This document shows, in pieces, positions 1-12,686 of a stretch of 64,000 nt of DNA. Position numbers and translations under genes: made by a program. The number at the start of each line of letters is the position of its first letter. The stretch's first letter is position 1. Source of the DNA: Rhynchospora pubera. Taxonomy: Eukaryota; Streptophyta; Magnoliopsida; Poales; Cyperaceae. Location: the NCBI GenBank assembly GCA_028095005.1, contig CM051463.1:78969002-79033001 (forward strand), read 5' to 3'. Under the pieces are notes generated by a model that had not been told where the DNA came from, did no database searches, and was given only the letters and a program-made list of their open reading frames with translations.

Positions 1-3000
1 GTACTTGTAAATTGGCGAGTACAAGACGAAGAACTAAAATAAGGTGTGTATCAGTAACATTGATGAAGTATGTGCTGAACATTTGGCAACAATAAAGTCT
101 GTAATGAACAGTTGGTGACCTGACACACTGAAATGTCCGGAAGAACTTATTTGGAAAGTAGTCTGTCAAGCTCAAAATACTGAAAAAAAGCGTTGATAAT
201 CAGGAATCCATTAGTAATTTAAAATACCGGGGATATCCTTGACGAACAATAAAAAATCTGTTGTTAATTTAAACTACCGAGGGAAAACCTTGATGAACGA
301 TCGGAAATCTGTTTTCAATTTAAATTACCATAGGGAAAAAAATCTCAAGTCTGAACAATCAGGAATCCATCAAATTATGCAGTATGGTTTAACAAGAATT
401 TTTGTTTCCAATTTTCAGATCAAGGAAAAAGAAGTTATGTACAAAAGGTTCAGAGAGGAGGCTGAGGCTGCCAAACTGGTGTGTACTTTCGTGTTTGCAA
501 TTATATATGTACGTTCTTATTTTTAACTTGGGTTTGGTCAACAATATACATATTCTCTGTTTTATTAACAACTTATTTCTGTCAAAATTTCTATATTATC
601 TCAAGTTGGAGGAAGAGAAGGCACAGAAGCAGCTAAGGCGGAGTATGGTTGCTCGCGCAAGGCCTGTTTGAAAAACCCTTTGCCCCTCAAAGGTGCATAT
701 TTTTTTTGTTTTATGATTCAGTCTGATTAAAATCCCATTGGTAGCTTCAGTGCGCGAGTTTGCTAGTTATTGGATGTTTCTCCCATTGGAAACTAATACC
801 CAGCATATTTTTTAGTTACCGGCAAATTACACCAAGCTTTGTCACTAAAAAACCATTGTTTTTTTTCACTCCACGGCTTAGTGAAAAAAGAGAGCGGTTA
901 ATTACCTGTGAGCGCAAATACCTAATAGATTGGTTATTATCAGCCAATATTTTATAAATGTAGGTAGTAAATTACAAATGTTCAAAATAATCAGTCTTAA
1001 TTAGAATTTTGGTTGACATTTGCTTGCTCATTTCAAGGCACAATAGTTACTGTGCAAAGAGGGAACAGAAATTTAAACCAAACTTGAGTGTTTGTACTAG
1101 TAAATTGAACAAGCCACTCTGCATGTATATTCTCTACCTTCTTAGTGTTGAACAAGCCACTCTGCATGTATATATATATATATATATATATTTTGTATAG
1201 CGACACACCCAAATAATAATACTTTTGCTTCGCTTCTGATTTTCTGCAGGCCCAAATTCTGCGTTTCTCATACAGGAAAGGGACACCACCAAATCAATCT
1301 CGCCAGTGCAAGATCAGGCAGAACAGTCCGCACCACCATTGGCCCTTTCTACACCCCGGCCCGCCATATCAGACGCTATACCAGGTCCTGACAAGGAAGC
1401 AATCTGCCCAAGCCAAAAAAAGATAATTTCTCTGCCACTCATTCTGACAAAGAAAAGTAATTTAGCAAACTGGAGTGTTAACATCTGTACAGCCCTTATT
1501 GTACGACGAAGTTAACCTATCATAGCAAAACAACATCACTTCAGTGATAGCCAACATTTACTGATTATATAAATAACAAGGCCAAAACAACCATAATTGC
1601 ACCTCTCCATGCACAGTACATAAAAAAAATATTGTTTGATCAGGCCATGGAAAAATTAGTATGCTGGCAGTTGTGCATACTATTGATCGTATTGAAATTT
1701 CTCACTTTCTCTGCAGCGAACAACCTGGTCAGCATGGAACAGATCATCCAGTAATTATCAGTGCAAAAAGAAAGTTCTTTTCTGATGAAGGCCAACCAGA
1801 AAAGGTTCAGGTCCTAGATGCCTCCATGGCTGGCTATGAGCGACAACATAATATAAGGTAAGGTCAGCTCCATCAACCTTACTTTTTATTTTTTAACTTT
1901 AAAGCTAGGTCCCATACTGCCAACACAATTAATTCCTTTAGGTTTTAAAGCTTAAGCTTAGGTATTTGTAGTACCGAGAAGCTTACTGCTGGCATGTGGA
2001 ATCTTGTGGTTGAAGTGTGCTCATTAAAAATTTCGAAAAGATTTAAGAATATGATTGAAACCAAGCAAGTTCCAATACATGCCAGTTAACCAGTCATTAA
2101 AAATTGGTTAGTTTCATTTTTGAAAACCTTAAAAAAAGAACTCATTCCTTTTTGACCATTTTTAAAATAACTGCAGATTCTTCATAAAAAGGTTGAAACC
2201 ATTTCATCTTCTGTATCGAAGCCTCCTTTGACTACACCAAAACCGTTCCACTTTGCCATAGATGAATGCCTGGTTCCAGCTTCTTCATCGGTTCTAGATC
2301 AGATAGAAAAGATCTTTTTGATTATTTGTTTTTAATTAGAATTGATCATAATTGCTTTTATTTCCTGGCCTGATGTGTATATATGTATATGTTTTGCAGC
2401 TTTCTCTACATTCTGATACTTCATTCCACCGTCAAAAGCAGAGCAGTACTGCTCCTGGCCTTACCATAGCCAACCAGTTCCATCTTCATACTTAGGTATG
2501 TTATTAGTAAAAGTAAATTACAATGTAACTTGTTTTGATTTTATCTACATTTGAAGGAGCTGCACTGTGATATTTCAGGGGAGAGACCTTTAAAGAGGCT
2601 TTGTCCATCTCTCACACGTAAGAAAGAGGAGGAAGAGACGGCTGGAATTCCAAAGGCTACCCCATACCCACACACCCTGATTACATTGTGTTTGGAAATT
2701 ACTTCAAACTTTGACCAGTCAGTTATTCAAAATATATACGTATTTGTAATTATGTGTGTAACATCCAGGTACCCCCAAAACCAGAGCCAGAGACTTGTTA
2801 CATGCCTGAGGGTTTTCAACTCGAGAGTTTTGTCAGACATGAAGAAGAAATGCAAAAAGAGATGGAAGGGAAGGAAAGGACGGCGAGGGAAGAGGCTCAA
2901 CGGAGGATTTGTAGGGCACAACCCGTTCTCACAGAGTAAGGTTCAGCTTGCTTTATCTTGTTATTATTTAACATTGTCATTTTTTTTTCTGAACTCTTAC

Positions 3001-3160
3001 TTGCACTCCTGATATATTACTTTTTGTGTTTTGAAAAGGGACCCTTTTACCAGTTCCTGCAAAGGAACGAAATCCACCGACAGGAGCGTAGAACAAAAAT
3101 CTATTTAAAGGCAAGAATTTGATAATAAGGTATCAATTCTCTATATATTCACTTAAGGAA
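1..3160 (+). pseudogene. TPX2-like 3' gene fragment, unit 1
   Basis: This unit carries exon-sized pieces of a TPX2-type microtubule-binding spindle assembly protein. In plants TPX2 nucleates spindle microtubules and activates Aurora kinase. Visible pieces are 419-478 (IKEKEVMYKRFREEAEAAKL, flanked by AG and GT), 607-672 (LEEEKAQKQLRRSM, ARARPV), about 2190-2311 (TPKPFHFA), 2400-2494 (ANQFHLHT), 2577-2680 (GIPKATPYPHT) and 2769-2937 (FQLESFVRHEEEM, EEAQRRI, AQPVLTE). A piece at about 3049-3090 reads VPAKERNPPTG. Lesions: an extra base after GACCCTTTT near 3045 shifts the frame, and an 8-base deletion near 668 replaces PMFEKP with a stop. Pieces run in circular order, as expected of a tandem unit. 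Two further open stretches, near 1255-1440 and 1715-1857, are exon-like but I cannot assign them. Confidence 0.85.
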
Positions 3161-6100
3161 GTACTTGTAAATTGGCGAGTACAAGACGAAGAACTAAAAT
3201 AAGGTGTGTATCAGTAACATTGATGAAGTATGTGCTGAACATTTGGCAACAATAAAGTCTGTAATGAACAGTTGGTGACCTGACACACTGAAATGTCCAG
3301 AAGAACTTATTTGGAAAGTATTCTGTCAAGCTCAAAATACTGAAAAAAAAGCGTTGATAATCAGGAATCCATTAGTAATTTAAAATACCGGGGATATCCT
3401 TGACGAACAATAAAACATCTGTTGTTAATTTAAACTACCGAGGGAAAACCTTGATGAACGATCGGAAATCTGTTTTCAATTTAAATTACCATAGGGAAAA
3501 AAATCTCAAGTCTGAACAATCAGGAATCCATCAAATTATGCAGTATGGTTTAACAAGAATTTTTGTTTCCAATTTTCAGATCAAGGAAAAAGAAGTTATG
3601 TACAAAAGGTTCAGAGAGGAGGCTGAGGCTGCCAAACTGGTGTGTACTTTCGTGTTTGCAATTATATATGTACGTTCTTATTTTTAACTTGGGTTTGGTC
3701 AACAATATACATATTCTCTGTTTTATTAACAACTTATTTCTGTCAAAATTTCTATATTATCTCAAGTTGGAGGAAGAGAAGGCACAGAAGCAGCTAAGGC
3801 GGAGTATGGTTGCTCGCGCAAGGCCTGTTTGAAAAACCCTTTGCCCCTCAAAGGTGCATATTTTTTTTGTTTTATGATTCAGTCTGATTAAAATCCCATT
3901 GGTAGCTTCAGTGCGCGAGTTTGCTAGTTATTGGATGTTTCTCCCATTGGAAACTAATACCCAGCATATTTTTTAGTTACCGGCAAATTACACCAAGCTT
4001 TGTCACTAAAAAACCATTGTTTTTTTTCACTCCACGGCTTAGTGAAAAAAGAGAGCGGTTAATTACCTGTGAGCGCAAATACCTAATAGATTGGTTATTA
4101 TCAGCCAATATTTTATAAATGTAGGTAGTAAATTACAAATGTTCAAAATAATCAGTCTTAATTAGAATTTTGGTTGACATTTGCTTGCTCATTTCAAGGC
4201 ACAATAGTTACTGTGCAAAGAGGGAACAGAAATTTAAACCAAACTTGAGTGTTTGTACTAGTAAATTGAACAAGCCACTCTGCATGTATATTCTCTACCT
4301 TCTTAGTGTTGAACAAGCCACTCTGCATGTATATATATATATATATTTTGTATAGCGACACACCCAAATAATAATACTTTTGCTTCGCTTCTGATTTTCT
4401 GCAGGCCCAAATTCTGCGTTTCTCATACAGGAAAGGGACACCACCAAATCAATCTCGCCAGTGCAAGATCAGGCAGAACAGTCCGCACCACCATTGGCCC
4501 TTTCTACACCCCGGCCCGCCATATCAGACGCTATACCAGGTCCTGACAAGGAAGCAATCTGCCCAAGCCAAAAAAAGATAATTTCTCTGCCACTCATTCT
4601 GACAAAGAAAAGTAATTTAGCAAACTGGAGTGTTAACATCTGTACAGCCCTTATTGTACGACGAAGTTAACCTATCATAGCAAAACAACATCACTTCAGT
4701 GATAGCCAACATTTACTGATTATATAAATAACAAGGCCAAAACAACCATAATTGCACCTCTCCATGCACAGTACATAAAAAAAATATTGTTTGATCAGGC
4801 CATGGAAAAATTAGTATGCTGGCAGTTGTGCATACTATTGATCGTATTGAAATTTCTCACTTTCTCTGCAGCGAACAACCTGGTCAGCATGGAACAGATC
4901 ATCCAGTAATTATCAGTGCAAAAAGAAAGTTCTTTTCTGATGAAGGCCAACCAGAAAAGGTTCAGGTCCTAGATGCCTCCATGGCTGGCTATGAGCGACA
5001 ACATAATATAAGGTAAGGTCAGCTCCATCAACCTTACTTTTTATTTTTTTACTTTAAAGCTAGGTCCCATACTGCCAACACAATTAATTCCTTTAGGTTT
5101 TAAAGCTTAAGCTTAGGTATTTGTAGTACCGAGAAGCTTACTGCTGGCATGTGGAATCTTGTGGTTGAAGTGTGCTCATTAAAAATTTCGAAAAGATTTA
5201 AGAATATGATTGAAACCAAGCAAGTTCCAATACATGCCAGTTAACCAGTCATTAAAAATTGGTTAGTTTCATTTTTGAAAACCTTAAAAAAAGAACTCAT
5301 TCCTTTTTGACCATTTTTAAAATAACTGCAGATTCTTCATAAAAAGGTTGAAACCATTTCATCTTCTGTATCGAAGCCTCCTTTGACTACACCAAAACCG
5401 TTCCACTTTGCCATAGATGAATGCCTGGTTCCAGCTTCTTCATCGGTTCTAGATCAGATAGAAAAGATCTTTTTGATTATTTGTTTTTAATTAGAATTGA
5501 TCATAATTGCTTTTATTTCCTGGCCTGATGTGTATATATGTATATGTTTTGCAGCTTTCTCTACATTCTGATACTTCATTCCACCGTCAAAAGCAGAGCA
5601 GTACTGCTCCTGGCCTTACCATAGCCAACCAGTTCCATCTTCATACTTAGGTATGTTATTAGTAAAAGTAAATTACAATGTAACTTGTTTTGATTTTATC
5701 TACATTTGAAGGAGCTGCACTGTGATATTTCAGGGGAGAGACCTTTAAAGAGGCTTTGTCCATCTCTCACACGTAAGAAAGAGGAGGAAGAGACGGCTGG
5801 AATTCCAAAGGCTACCCCATACCCACACACCCTGATTACATTGTGTTTGGAAATTACTTCAAACTTTGACCAGTCAGTTATTCAAAATATATACGGATTT
5901 GTAATTATGTGTGTAACATCCAGGTACCCCCAAAACCAGAGCCAGAGACTTGTTACATGCCTGAGGGTTTTCAACTCGAGAGTTTTGTCAGACATGAAGA
6001 AGAAATGCAAAAAGAGATGGAAGGGAAGGAAAGGACGGCGAGGGAAGAGGCTCAACGGAGGATTTGTAGGGCACAACCCGTTCTCACAGAGTAAGGTTCA

Positions 6101-6314
6101 GCTTGCTTTATCTTGTTATTATTTAACATTGTCATTTTTTTTCTGAAATCTTACTTGCACTCCTGATATATTACTTTTTGTGTTTTGAAAAGGGACCCTT
6201 TTACCAGTTCCTGCAAAGGAACGAAATCCACCGACAGGAGCGTAGAACAAAAATCTATTTAAAGGCAAGAATTTGATAATAAGGTATCAATTCTCTATAT
6301 ATTCACTTAAGGAA
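3161..6314 (+). pseudogene. TPX2-like 3' gene fragment, unit 2
   Basis: Nearly identical to unit 1, with the same exon pieces shifted by about 3155-3161 bases: IKEKEVMYKRF at 3580-3639, LEEEKAQKQLRR at about 3768-3833, FQLESFVRHEEEM and AQPVLTE at about 5924-6092. Both disabling lesions of unit 1 are present, so the unit was dead before it was copied. Small differences include a shorter TA run at 4330-4346 and single-base changes such as the one near 5895. It cannot encode TPX2. Confidence 0.85.
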
Positions 6315-7475
6315 GTACTTGTAAATTGGCGAGTACAAGACGAAGAACTAAAATAAGGTGTGTATCAGTAACATTGATGAAGTATGTGCTGAACATTTGG
6401 CAACAATAAAGTCTGTAATGAACAGTTGGTGACCTGACACACTGAAATGTCCGGAAGAACTTATTTGGAAAGTATTCTGTCAAGCTCAAAATACTGAAAA
6501 AAAAGCGTTGATAATCAGGAATCCATTAGTAATTTAAAATACCGGGGATATCCTTGACGAACAATAAAAAATCTGTTGTTAATTTAAACTACCGAGGGAA
6601 AACCTTGATGAACGATCGGAAATCTGTTTTCAATTTAAATTACCATAGGGAAAAAAATCTCAAGTCTGAACAATCAGGAATCCATCAAATTATGCAGTAT
6701 GGTTTAACAAGAATTTTTGTTTCCAATTTTCAGATCAAGGAAAAAGAAGTTATGTACAAAAGGTTCAGAGAGGAGGCTGAGGCTGCCAAACTGGTGTGTA
6801 CTTTCGTGTTTGCAATTATATATGTACGTTCTTATTTTTAACTTGGGTTTGGTCAACAATATACATATTCTCTGTTTTATTAACAACTTATTTCTGTCAA
6901 AATTTCTATATTATCTCAAGTTGGAGGAAGAGAAGGCACAGAAGCAGCTAAGGCGGAGTATGGTTGCTCGCGCAAGGCCTGTTTGAAAAACCCTTTGCCC
7001 CTCAAAGGTGCATATTTTTTTTGTTTTATGATTCAGTCTGATTAAAATCTCATTGGTAGCTTCAGTGCGCGAGTTTGCTAGTTATTGGATGTTTCTCCCA
7101 TTGGAAACTAATACCCAGCATATTTTTTAGTTACCGGCAAATTACACCAAGCTTTGTCACTAAAAAACCATTGTTTTTTTTTACTCCGCGGCTTAGTGAA
7201 AAAAGAGAGCGGTTAATTACCTGTGAGCGCAAATACCTAATAGATTGGTTATTATCAGCCAATATTTTATAAATGTAGGTAGTAAATTACAAATGTTCAA
7301 AATAATTAGTCTTAATTAGAATTTTGGTTGACATTTGCTTGCTCATTTCAAGGCACAATAGTTACTGTGCAAATAGGGAACAGAAATTTAAACCAAACTT
7401 GAGTGTTTGTACTAGTAAATTGAACAAGCCATTCTGCATGTATATATATTCTCTACCTTCTTAGTGTTGAACAAG
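6315..7475 (+). pseudogene. TPX2-like fragment, truncated unit 3
   Basis: Third repeat unit. It keeps the two C-terminal coding pieces, at about 6734-6793 and 6922-6987, and the following intron-like sequence. It stops matching the other units just after a second GAACAAGCCATTCT near 7475. Beyond that point the sequence belongs to a more diverged copy. The exon-like stretches found at 1255-1857 of unit 1 are absent here, so this is the right-hand breakpoint of the array. Confidence 0.8.
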
Positions 7476-7639
7476 CCATTCTTTGGATTGGTTAGTTCTT
7501 TTTTTCTTTTATTAATTCTTTCTACCATGTCCTTTCTATGTATCACTTTCTTTATTCTGCCATGGCTCTTTTTTAAGAATATGAAAGAATCCAAGCTAGT
7601 TCGAATATATGCCAGAATGTTTCTTCCTTGACAATTCTG

Positions 7640-10589
7640 ACAAGGCCCGAGGTGCCCGAGCTACAGACCTCCTAGATGGTTGGGGCATTTTTCGAGTGAA
7701 GAACTCAATTGAGTTAGAGGCTGAAATCCTAGCAAAAATGCCTAAGTTCAAAGCTCGTGCACTCAACAGAGAGGTATTTCATAACTGATTTTTTTTTCTA
7801 TTTTTTTTGTATAGTTTCTATTCATTTTGTAAATTTTTAGTTCAACAAAGGCTTGACGTCTCATGAACTGTGCAATCAATATTATGTCAAGTTTTGTCAC
7901 CTCATGACTCCCTCTTTAAATAATGAATCAAGTACTAAGAATAAAACCTTCTGTTTCCTTATCAGATTCTGGAGCACTCACCAGCAATGAGAATTTAAGG
8001 TTTTGAATATTCTTCCCTTCTTGTACCAAATCGAACTTATATAAGATTTTACAATGTTCAGCAAGTAGACATAAAATTTCTGTTTTACTGGATTTAGGAA
8101 TTCAATTTCAAATCTTCTGAAAGAACAAGCCGGCATGTGGACGCATGCTCTGAGACTTCCTCAGTGGCGGGCTTCACTTTTCAAGTAAGAAATTTACTTG
8201 CTTTTTCCTATGTTGTTCAAACTTTTGTAATAAAAATATATAAAACAAACTAGTAGTTCTATTTTTGACAGAGTCAAAGCATGCCCCTAAAACTAACTGA
8301 GCCTAGACCACCTCAACTTGAAACATCACTTCGAGCCTGGCCTCCAAGGTAATTTGAATTTTCATATTTTGTTACATTTCTTGTTGATGATATTCGTCTA
8401 GAAAGCTCTGAAGATCCTAATTGTCTTATTTGTAATGTCATGCTTGCAAATTCCCATAGGGTAAAGAGTTCTCAGGAGTTAGAGTTGGAAGAACCGGAAA
8501 AAGCACCCATGTTTAAGGCGAGGACTCTGAATAGAAAGGTAATCATCTGTCTATCTGAAAGCCTTAAAAAAAGAACCCATCCCTTTTTGACCTTTTTTAT
8601 AATAACTTCACATTCTTCATAAAAAAGTTGAAACCATTTTAACTTCCGTGTCCAAACTTCCTGCTTTGAATACACCAAAAGAGTTTCACTTTGCCACAGA
8701 TGAACACCTGGGTCCAGCTTCTGCATCGGTTATTGATCAATTTGAAATGATCTTGTCGATTATATGTTTGCAATTAAAATTAATCATAATTGCTTTTATT
8801 TCCTTGCCTCATGTATATTTTCTTCTGTTTTTTTACTGCTTTCTCTACATTACGATACTTCATTCCATCTTCACACTGAGGCCTTCAAAAAGACGCCTTG
8901 TTACAGACTCAGCTCACACGTAAGCAAGAGGAGGAAGAGAAGGCTAGAATTCCAAAGGCTACCCCATACCCATACACAACTGAATACCCACTGGTACACA
9001 GAGTGTTTGGAAATTAATTCAATCTTTTGCACAGTCAGTTATTAAAAATATATATTGATTTGTAATTCTGTGTATACATCCAGGTAGCCCCAAAACCAGA
9101 GCTAAAGCCTTGTACCATTCCTGAGGGTTTTCAACCCGAGAGTCTTGTCAAACATGAATAAGAAATGCAATGAAAGATGGAAGAGCGAGAAAGGATGGAG
9201 AGGGAAGTGGCTCAGCGGAGGATTTATAGGGCACAACCCATTCTTACAGAGTAAGCTTCTGATTGCTTTATCTTGTTATTTAACATTGTCAGTTTTTTTG
9301 AACTCTTATGGGGGTAATTACTTGTACTCTTGATATTTTACTTTTTGTGTTTTGAATAGGGACCCTTTCGCCAGTTCCAGCAAAGGAAAGAAATCCACTG
9401 ACAGAAGTGCAAACATTTGCGTTGCATGTAGTATGTGTTGAACATTTGGCAGACCAAAGATCTATTCAAAGACAGAATTTGATGATAAGTAACATTTCTC
9501 TATATATTCACTTAAAGCAGTACTCGTAAATTGGCTAGTACAACGCGAAGAAATAAAATAAGGTGTGTATCATGAAGTTTGATGAAGTATTTGTTGAACA
9601 TTTGGTAGACAATAGTCTGTATTGAACAGTTGGTGACCTGACACACTCAAATGTCCAGAAAAACTTGTTTGGCAAACCTTAATTCTTATAATCAGGAATC
9701 CATCAAATTATGCAGTATGGTTTAAGAAGAATTTTTATTTCCAATTTTCAGATCAAGGAAAAAGAAGTTACGTAGAAGAAGCTCATAGAGGTGGCTGAGT
9801 CTGCCAAACTGGTATGTATTTTCTTGTTTGTTATATATATATACGTTCTTATTTTAACTTGGGTTTGGTCACCAAGATACATATTCTCTTTATTAATAAC
9901 TAATCTCTTTCAAAATTTCTATATTATCTTAAGATGGAGGAAGAGAAGGCACTGAATCAGCTAAGACAGACTATAGTTGCTCATGCAAGGCCTCTTCCCA
10001 TGTTTGAAAAACCCTTTTGTCCCTCAAAGCTGCATATTTTTTCCTTTTATGTTTCAGTCTGATAAAAATCTTATTGGTAGTTTTAGTGCGAGCTGTGAGT
10101 AGCCTTTTGTAGAATTTGCTAGTTATTGGACGTTTCTCCCATTTTGTAACTAATACCCAGCATATTTTTTAGTTACCCGCAAATTACACCAAGCTATTAG
10201 AACTGAGGTCATTAAAAAAACCAATGTTTTTGCTCAATGTCTTTGTGAAAAAAGAGAAGGGTTAATTGTAAACCATTTCCAGCATTACCTAATAGATTGG
10301 TTATTATCAGCCAATATTTTATAAATGTTGGGAGTAAATTAGAAATGTTGAAAATAATCAGTCTTAATTACAATATTGGTTCACAATTGTATGCTTATTT
10401 CATGGCACAATTGTTATTGTCCAAAAAGGAACAGAAATTTAAACCAAACTTAGTGTTTGTACTAAGAAATTGATTGAATCTGTCTGTGACAGGTCTACAA
10501 AGGAAGGTACAAAACCCAAGTCACCACACTTGCATGTGGACGAAAGAGGTCAGATAAGGAGACAAAAGACGCACACCTTCATTCGGTAA
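7640..10589 (+). pseudogene. Diverged TPX2-like gene, C-terminal half
   Basis: This copy holds the TPX2 C-terminal half in correct order: about 7640-7772 (AKMPKFKARALN), 8098-8185 (ACSETSSVAG), 8272-8350 (LTEPRPPQLETSLRAWPPR), 8459-8538 (RVKSSQELELEEPEKAP), 8617-8745 (TPKEFHFATDEHLGP), about 8920-8992 (ARIPKATPYPYTTEYP), 9084-9249 (KPELKPCTIPEGFQPES, AQRRIYRAQPILTE), 9360-9400 (VPAKERNPLTEVQ), 9754-9811, 9934-10020 (EEEKALNQLRQTIVAHARP) and 10493-10589. The last exon contains GTKPKSPHLHVDERG and ends in TAA. Lesions: two in-frame stops in the 9084-9249 exon (near 9157 and 9169), a frame shift after TFALHV near 9428, and a stop in place of the codon after KEKEVT at 9772. Exon order and splice sites match the plant TPX2 family well, but the gene is not functional as read. 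Confidence 0.85.
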
Positions 10590-11142
10590 CCGGCATGACT
10601 GACAAAACTTGTTAACCTTAATGTCAAATTTGAACAGTCATCGACTGATGCCACTATTTATTTTGAATATCTGGTACATACTGGTCCAGGACCCTAGAGG
10701 TGACTTCAGAAGAAGTGGATAACACCAGCTGAATTGTTCAACGAAGTCTAGCCTAATTCTTAAAAAAATAGTACACAACAGTCGGTCCTGCCAGATAATG
10801 AAGATTTGCAAATGTACAGATTGTATTTTAATGTGGCTCGAACGAATCACACAAGAAAAGTGCATCCAGGATAGAATAGAAATTTGTAGAAGAAAATAAA
10901 TCAGAATTAATAAAATAAAATAAGGTATGTATGGCATCTCAGTTTTCTCAATTATATATTATTTTAAATGTATGGTGCTTGTCTCAATTCATACATAGAT
11001 CAAGGGGTCTTTTGAAACAATGTTTATGGAATATTGCAAATTTTAGTTATCAAATGGTTGCAACTTGTTGTTCTCTAATAGCAAAAATTTATATGCACTA
11101 AAAATATTTTCTGCAAGTATTACTAGAGTACTTTATTTTGAA
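10590..11142. other. AT-rich stretch after the TPX2 stop codon
   Basis: This stretch follows the TAA of the TPX2-like C-terminal exon. I see no convincing exon. A 99-codon minus-strand open frame at 10638-10937 has no recognisable domain and looks like chance in AT-rich DNA. Confidence 0.5.
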
Positions 11143-11340
11143 TAAGCATAGAAGAATAGCTTAAGAGTAAAGAAATAGACCTCTGGGTAATCTAATTTGG
11201 TGCTTTATTTCAAACTTTGTAGGTGGAATCATTAAGCAATCTGAGATCAGAAAGAAAGGTGGATTTGAAGCTTACTGATATGTATAACATGAACAGGCAT
11301 GCAGTGACAGCTCAAATTATATTCAAGAGAGGTACCAACC
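11143..11340 (+). repeat. Duplicated exon-like block, copy a
   Basis: About 200 bases running from AAGAATAGCTTAAGAGTAAA to AGGTACCAACC recur at 13080-13260 with few changes. Inside is an exon-like piece after TTTGTAG at about 11222, reading LRSERKVDLKLTDMYN and ending near AAGAGAG|GTACC. The protein family is not recognised. Copy b lacks the AACAGGCATG segment. The two copies lie about 1.94 kb apart in direct orientation, so a local duplication seems likely. Confidence 0.8.
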
Positions 11341-11865
11341 TTTCCCAGCATGAATCACTTTGTGACTTTTGAGGTTTTGCTAATAATAAGGGATATAAGA
11401 CATGTTTGCTGTAATACTTGTACATAGAGCTTATTGTCTACTTTTTGGGCATTATATTAGGTTTCTAAGTCATGCAGAGATACATTTGGGACTGCTTGCA
11501 AGGAACCTAACAAACCAATGAGGTATATTTAATATTCCTCAAAATGTTGCATTCATTTATAATTCACTCTCCTAAGATCTAATTTTAACCACTTTCTTTA
11601 AATGAATAAATTGTGTTATGGCTGAATCATCAAGAGGGGAGACACCTTGTTTTGTGTTCCCAGTTCCAACTCCAAAAGGAAATGGATATCTCAAGTGTCT
11701 AAAACTAACTTAGTTTCTTCTTACATTAACTCAGTTTACTATCTGCTTTACTATTAGTGTGTTCCTTTAATTAAGTTTCAACCTTAGCATTTAATTCAAA
11801 TGTTACCACTTTTAATTATAGCAATCTGTACATAACATGACTTTCGTTGGTTTTTTATTTTACCA

Positions 11866-12116
11866 CAGATGTTGGTTTGTGCACCCCCAAGGTCGTTCGT
11901 GCAACTGTTGTGGATAAGTTATCTGTGCAACCTTTCCCTGCTAGTGGAAAAGAGCACATGAACGTTGAGACTGCAAACCTGGAAACCCTTCAAAAGAAAC
12001 AGGACCCTCCAATTTCATTTGATTTAATTTTGGTTGAGAAAGCACATTTGTTAAGGGCATCTTTGTCAAAATTTAGAGGAACATATTATGTTCATCACAC
12101 CTATTTGTTGTGGTGA
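11866..12116 (+). other. Exon-like open stretch, unassigned
   Basis: After TTTTACCACAG there is an open stretch that reads DVGLCTPKVVRATVVDKLS and later ASGKEHMNVETANLETLQ before a stop at about 12114. The base composition is richer in coding-type codons than the flanks. I do not recognise the product. Its position between TPX2-like blocks makes a diverged upstream exon of the same gene possible, but nothing in the residues proves this. Confidence 0.35.
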
Positions 12117-12216
12117 GCAAATAATATGGATCCCCAACAAAACTAGATGTGGGATTTGTTAAATATTACAAAGGTTCAGTGCTGCTTGGTAGTATATCTG
12201 ATGATCTGATCACATG

Positions 12217-12686
12217 CCATCTTTTTGGTTGTGTATTATTCTCAGTTTTAATATAAAACAAAGCTATAACACGGTGCACTGCAGCAGTAATAAAATGCTA
12301 TCGCAATGATGTTACTTTGAGGGAGAACTTGAAAGTTTTGACAAGTGCATCTTGGCTGACATGAGTATTTTGTTACTTTTTCTATTATATGCTGTAGTTC
12401 TAACTGAATATCTTTGTTTCTCTTCTATGCAACAGTGCAAAGGAATCATCCTTTTTGGTTGTGTATTATTCTCAGTTTTAATATAAAACAAAGCTATAAC
12501 ACGGTGCACTGCAGCAGTAATAAAATGCTATCGCAATGATGTTACTTTGAGGGAGAACTTGAAAGTTTTGACAAGTGCATCTTGGCTGACATGAGTATTT
12601 TGTTACTTTTTCTATTATATGCTGTAGTTCTAACTGAATATCTTTGTTTCTCTTCTATGCAACAGTGCAAAGGAATCATCCTTTAG
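12217..12686. repeat. 230-bp tandem duplication
   Basis: The segment beginning TCTTTTTGGTTGTGTATT near 12219 and containing ATGCTATCGCAATGATG recurs exactly 230 bases downstream, and the second copy ends at about 12686. The copies look essentially identical, so the duplication is young. The unit ends with a CAACAG acceptor-like sequence and GTGCAAAGGAATCATCC, so a candidate splice site was duplicated too. Confidence 0.93.

Larger units (their letters stand above)
1..7475 (+). repeat. Head-to-tail array of ~3.16-kb TPX2-like gene fragments
   Basis: The sequence starting GTACTTGTAAATTGG at base 1 recurs at 3161 and 6315, giving units of 3160 and 3154 bases and a third unit that stops matching near 7475. 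I saw only a handful of base changes between units. The largest length difference is the TA run at 1168-1191, which is shorter in unit 2 (4330-4346) and interrupted in unit 3. Introns are kept, so this is DNA-level duplication, not retroposition. The left end is cut by the window, so more units may lie upstream. Confidence 0.95.

Noticed and set aside
239..526. 95-codon frame at the same place in each array unit
   Set aside because: It runs from intron through the IKEKEVMYKRF exon and past its donor. Only the exon part (419-478) is TPX2-like; the rest is intron read-through.
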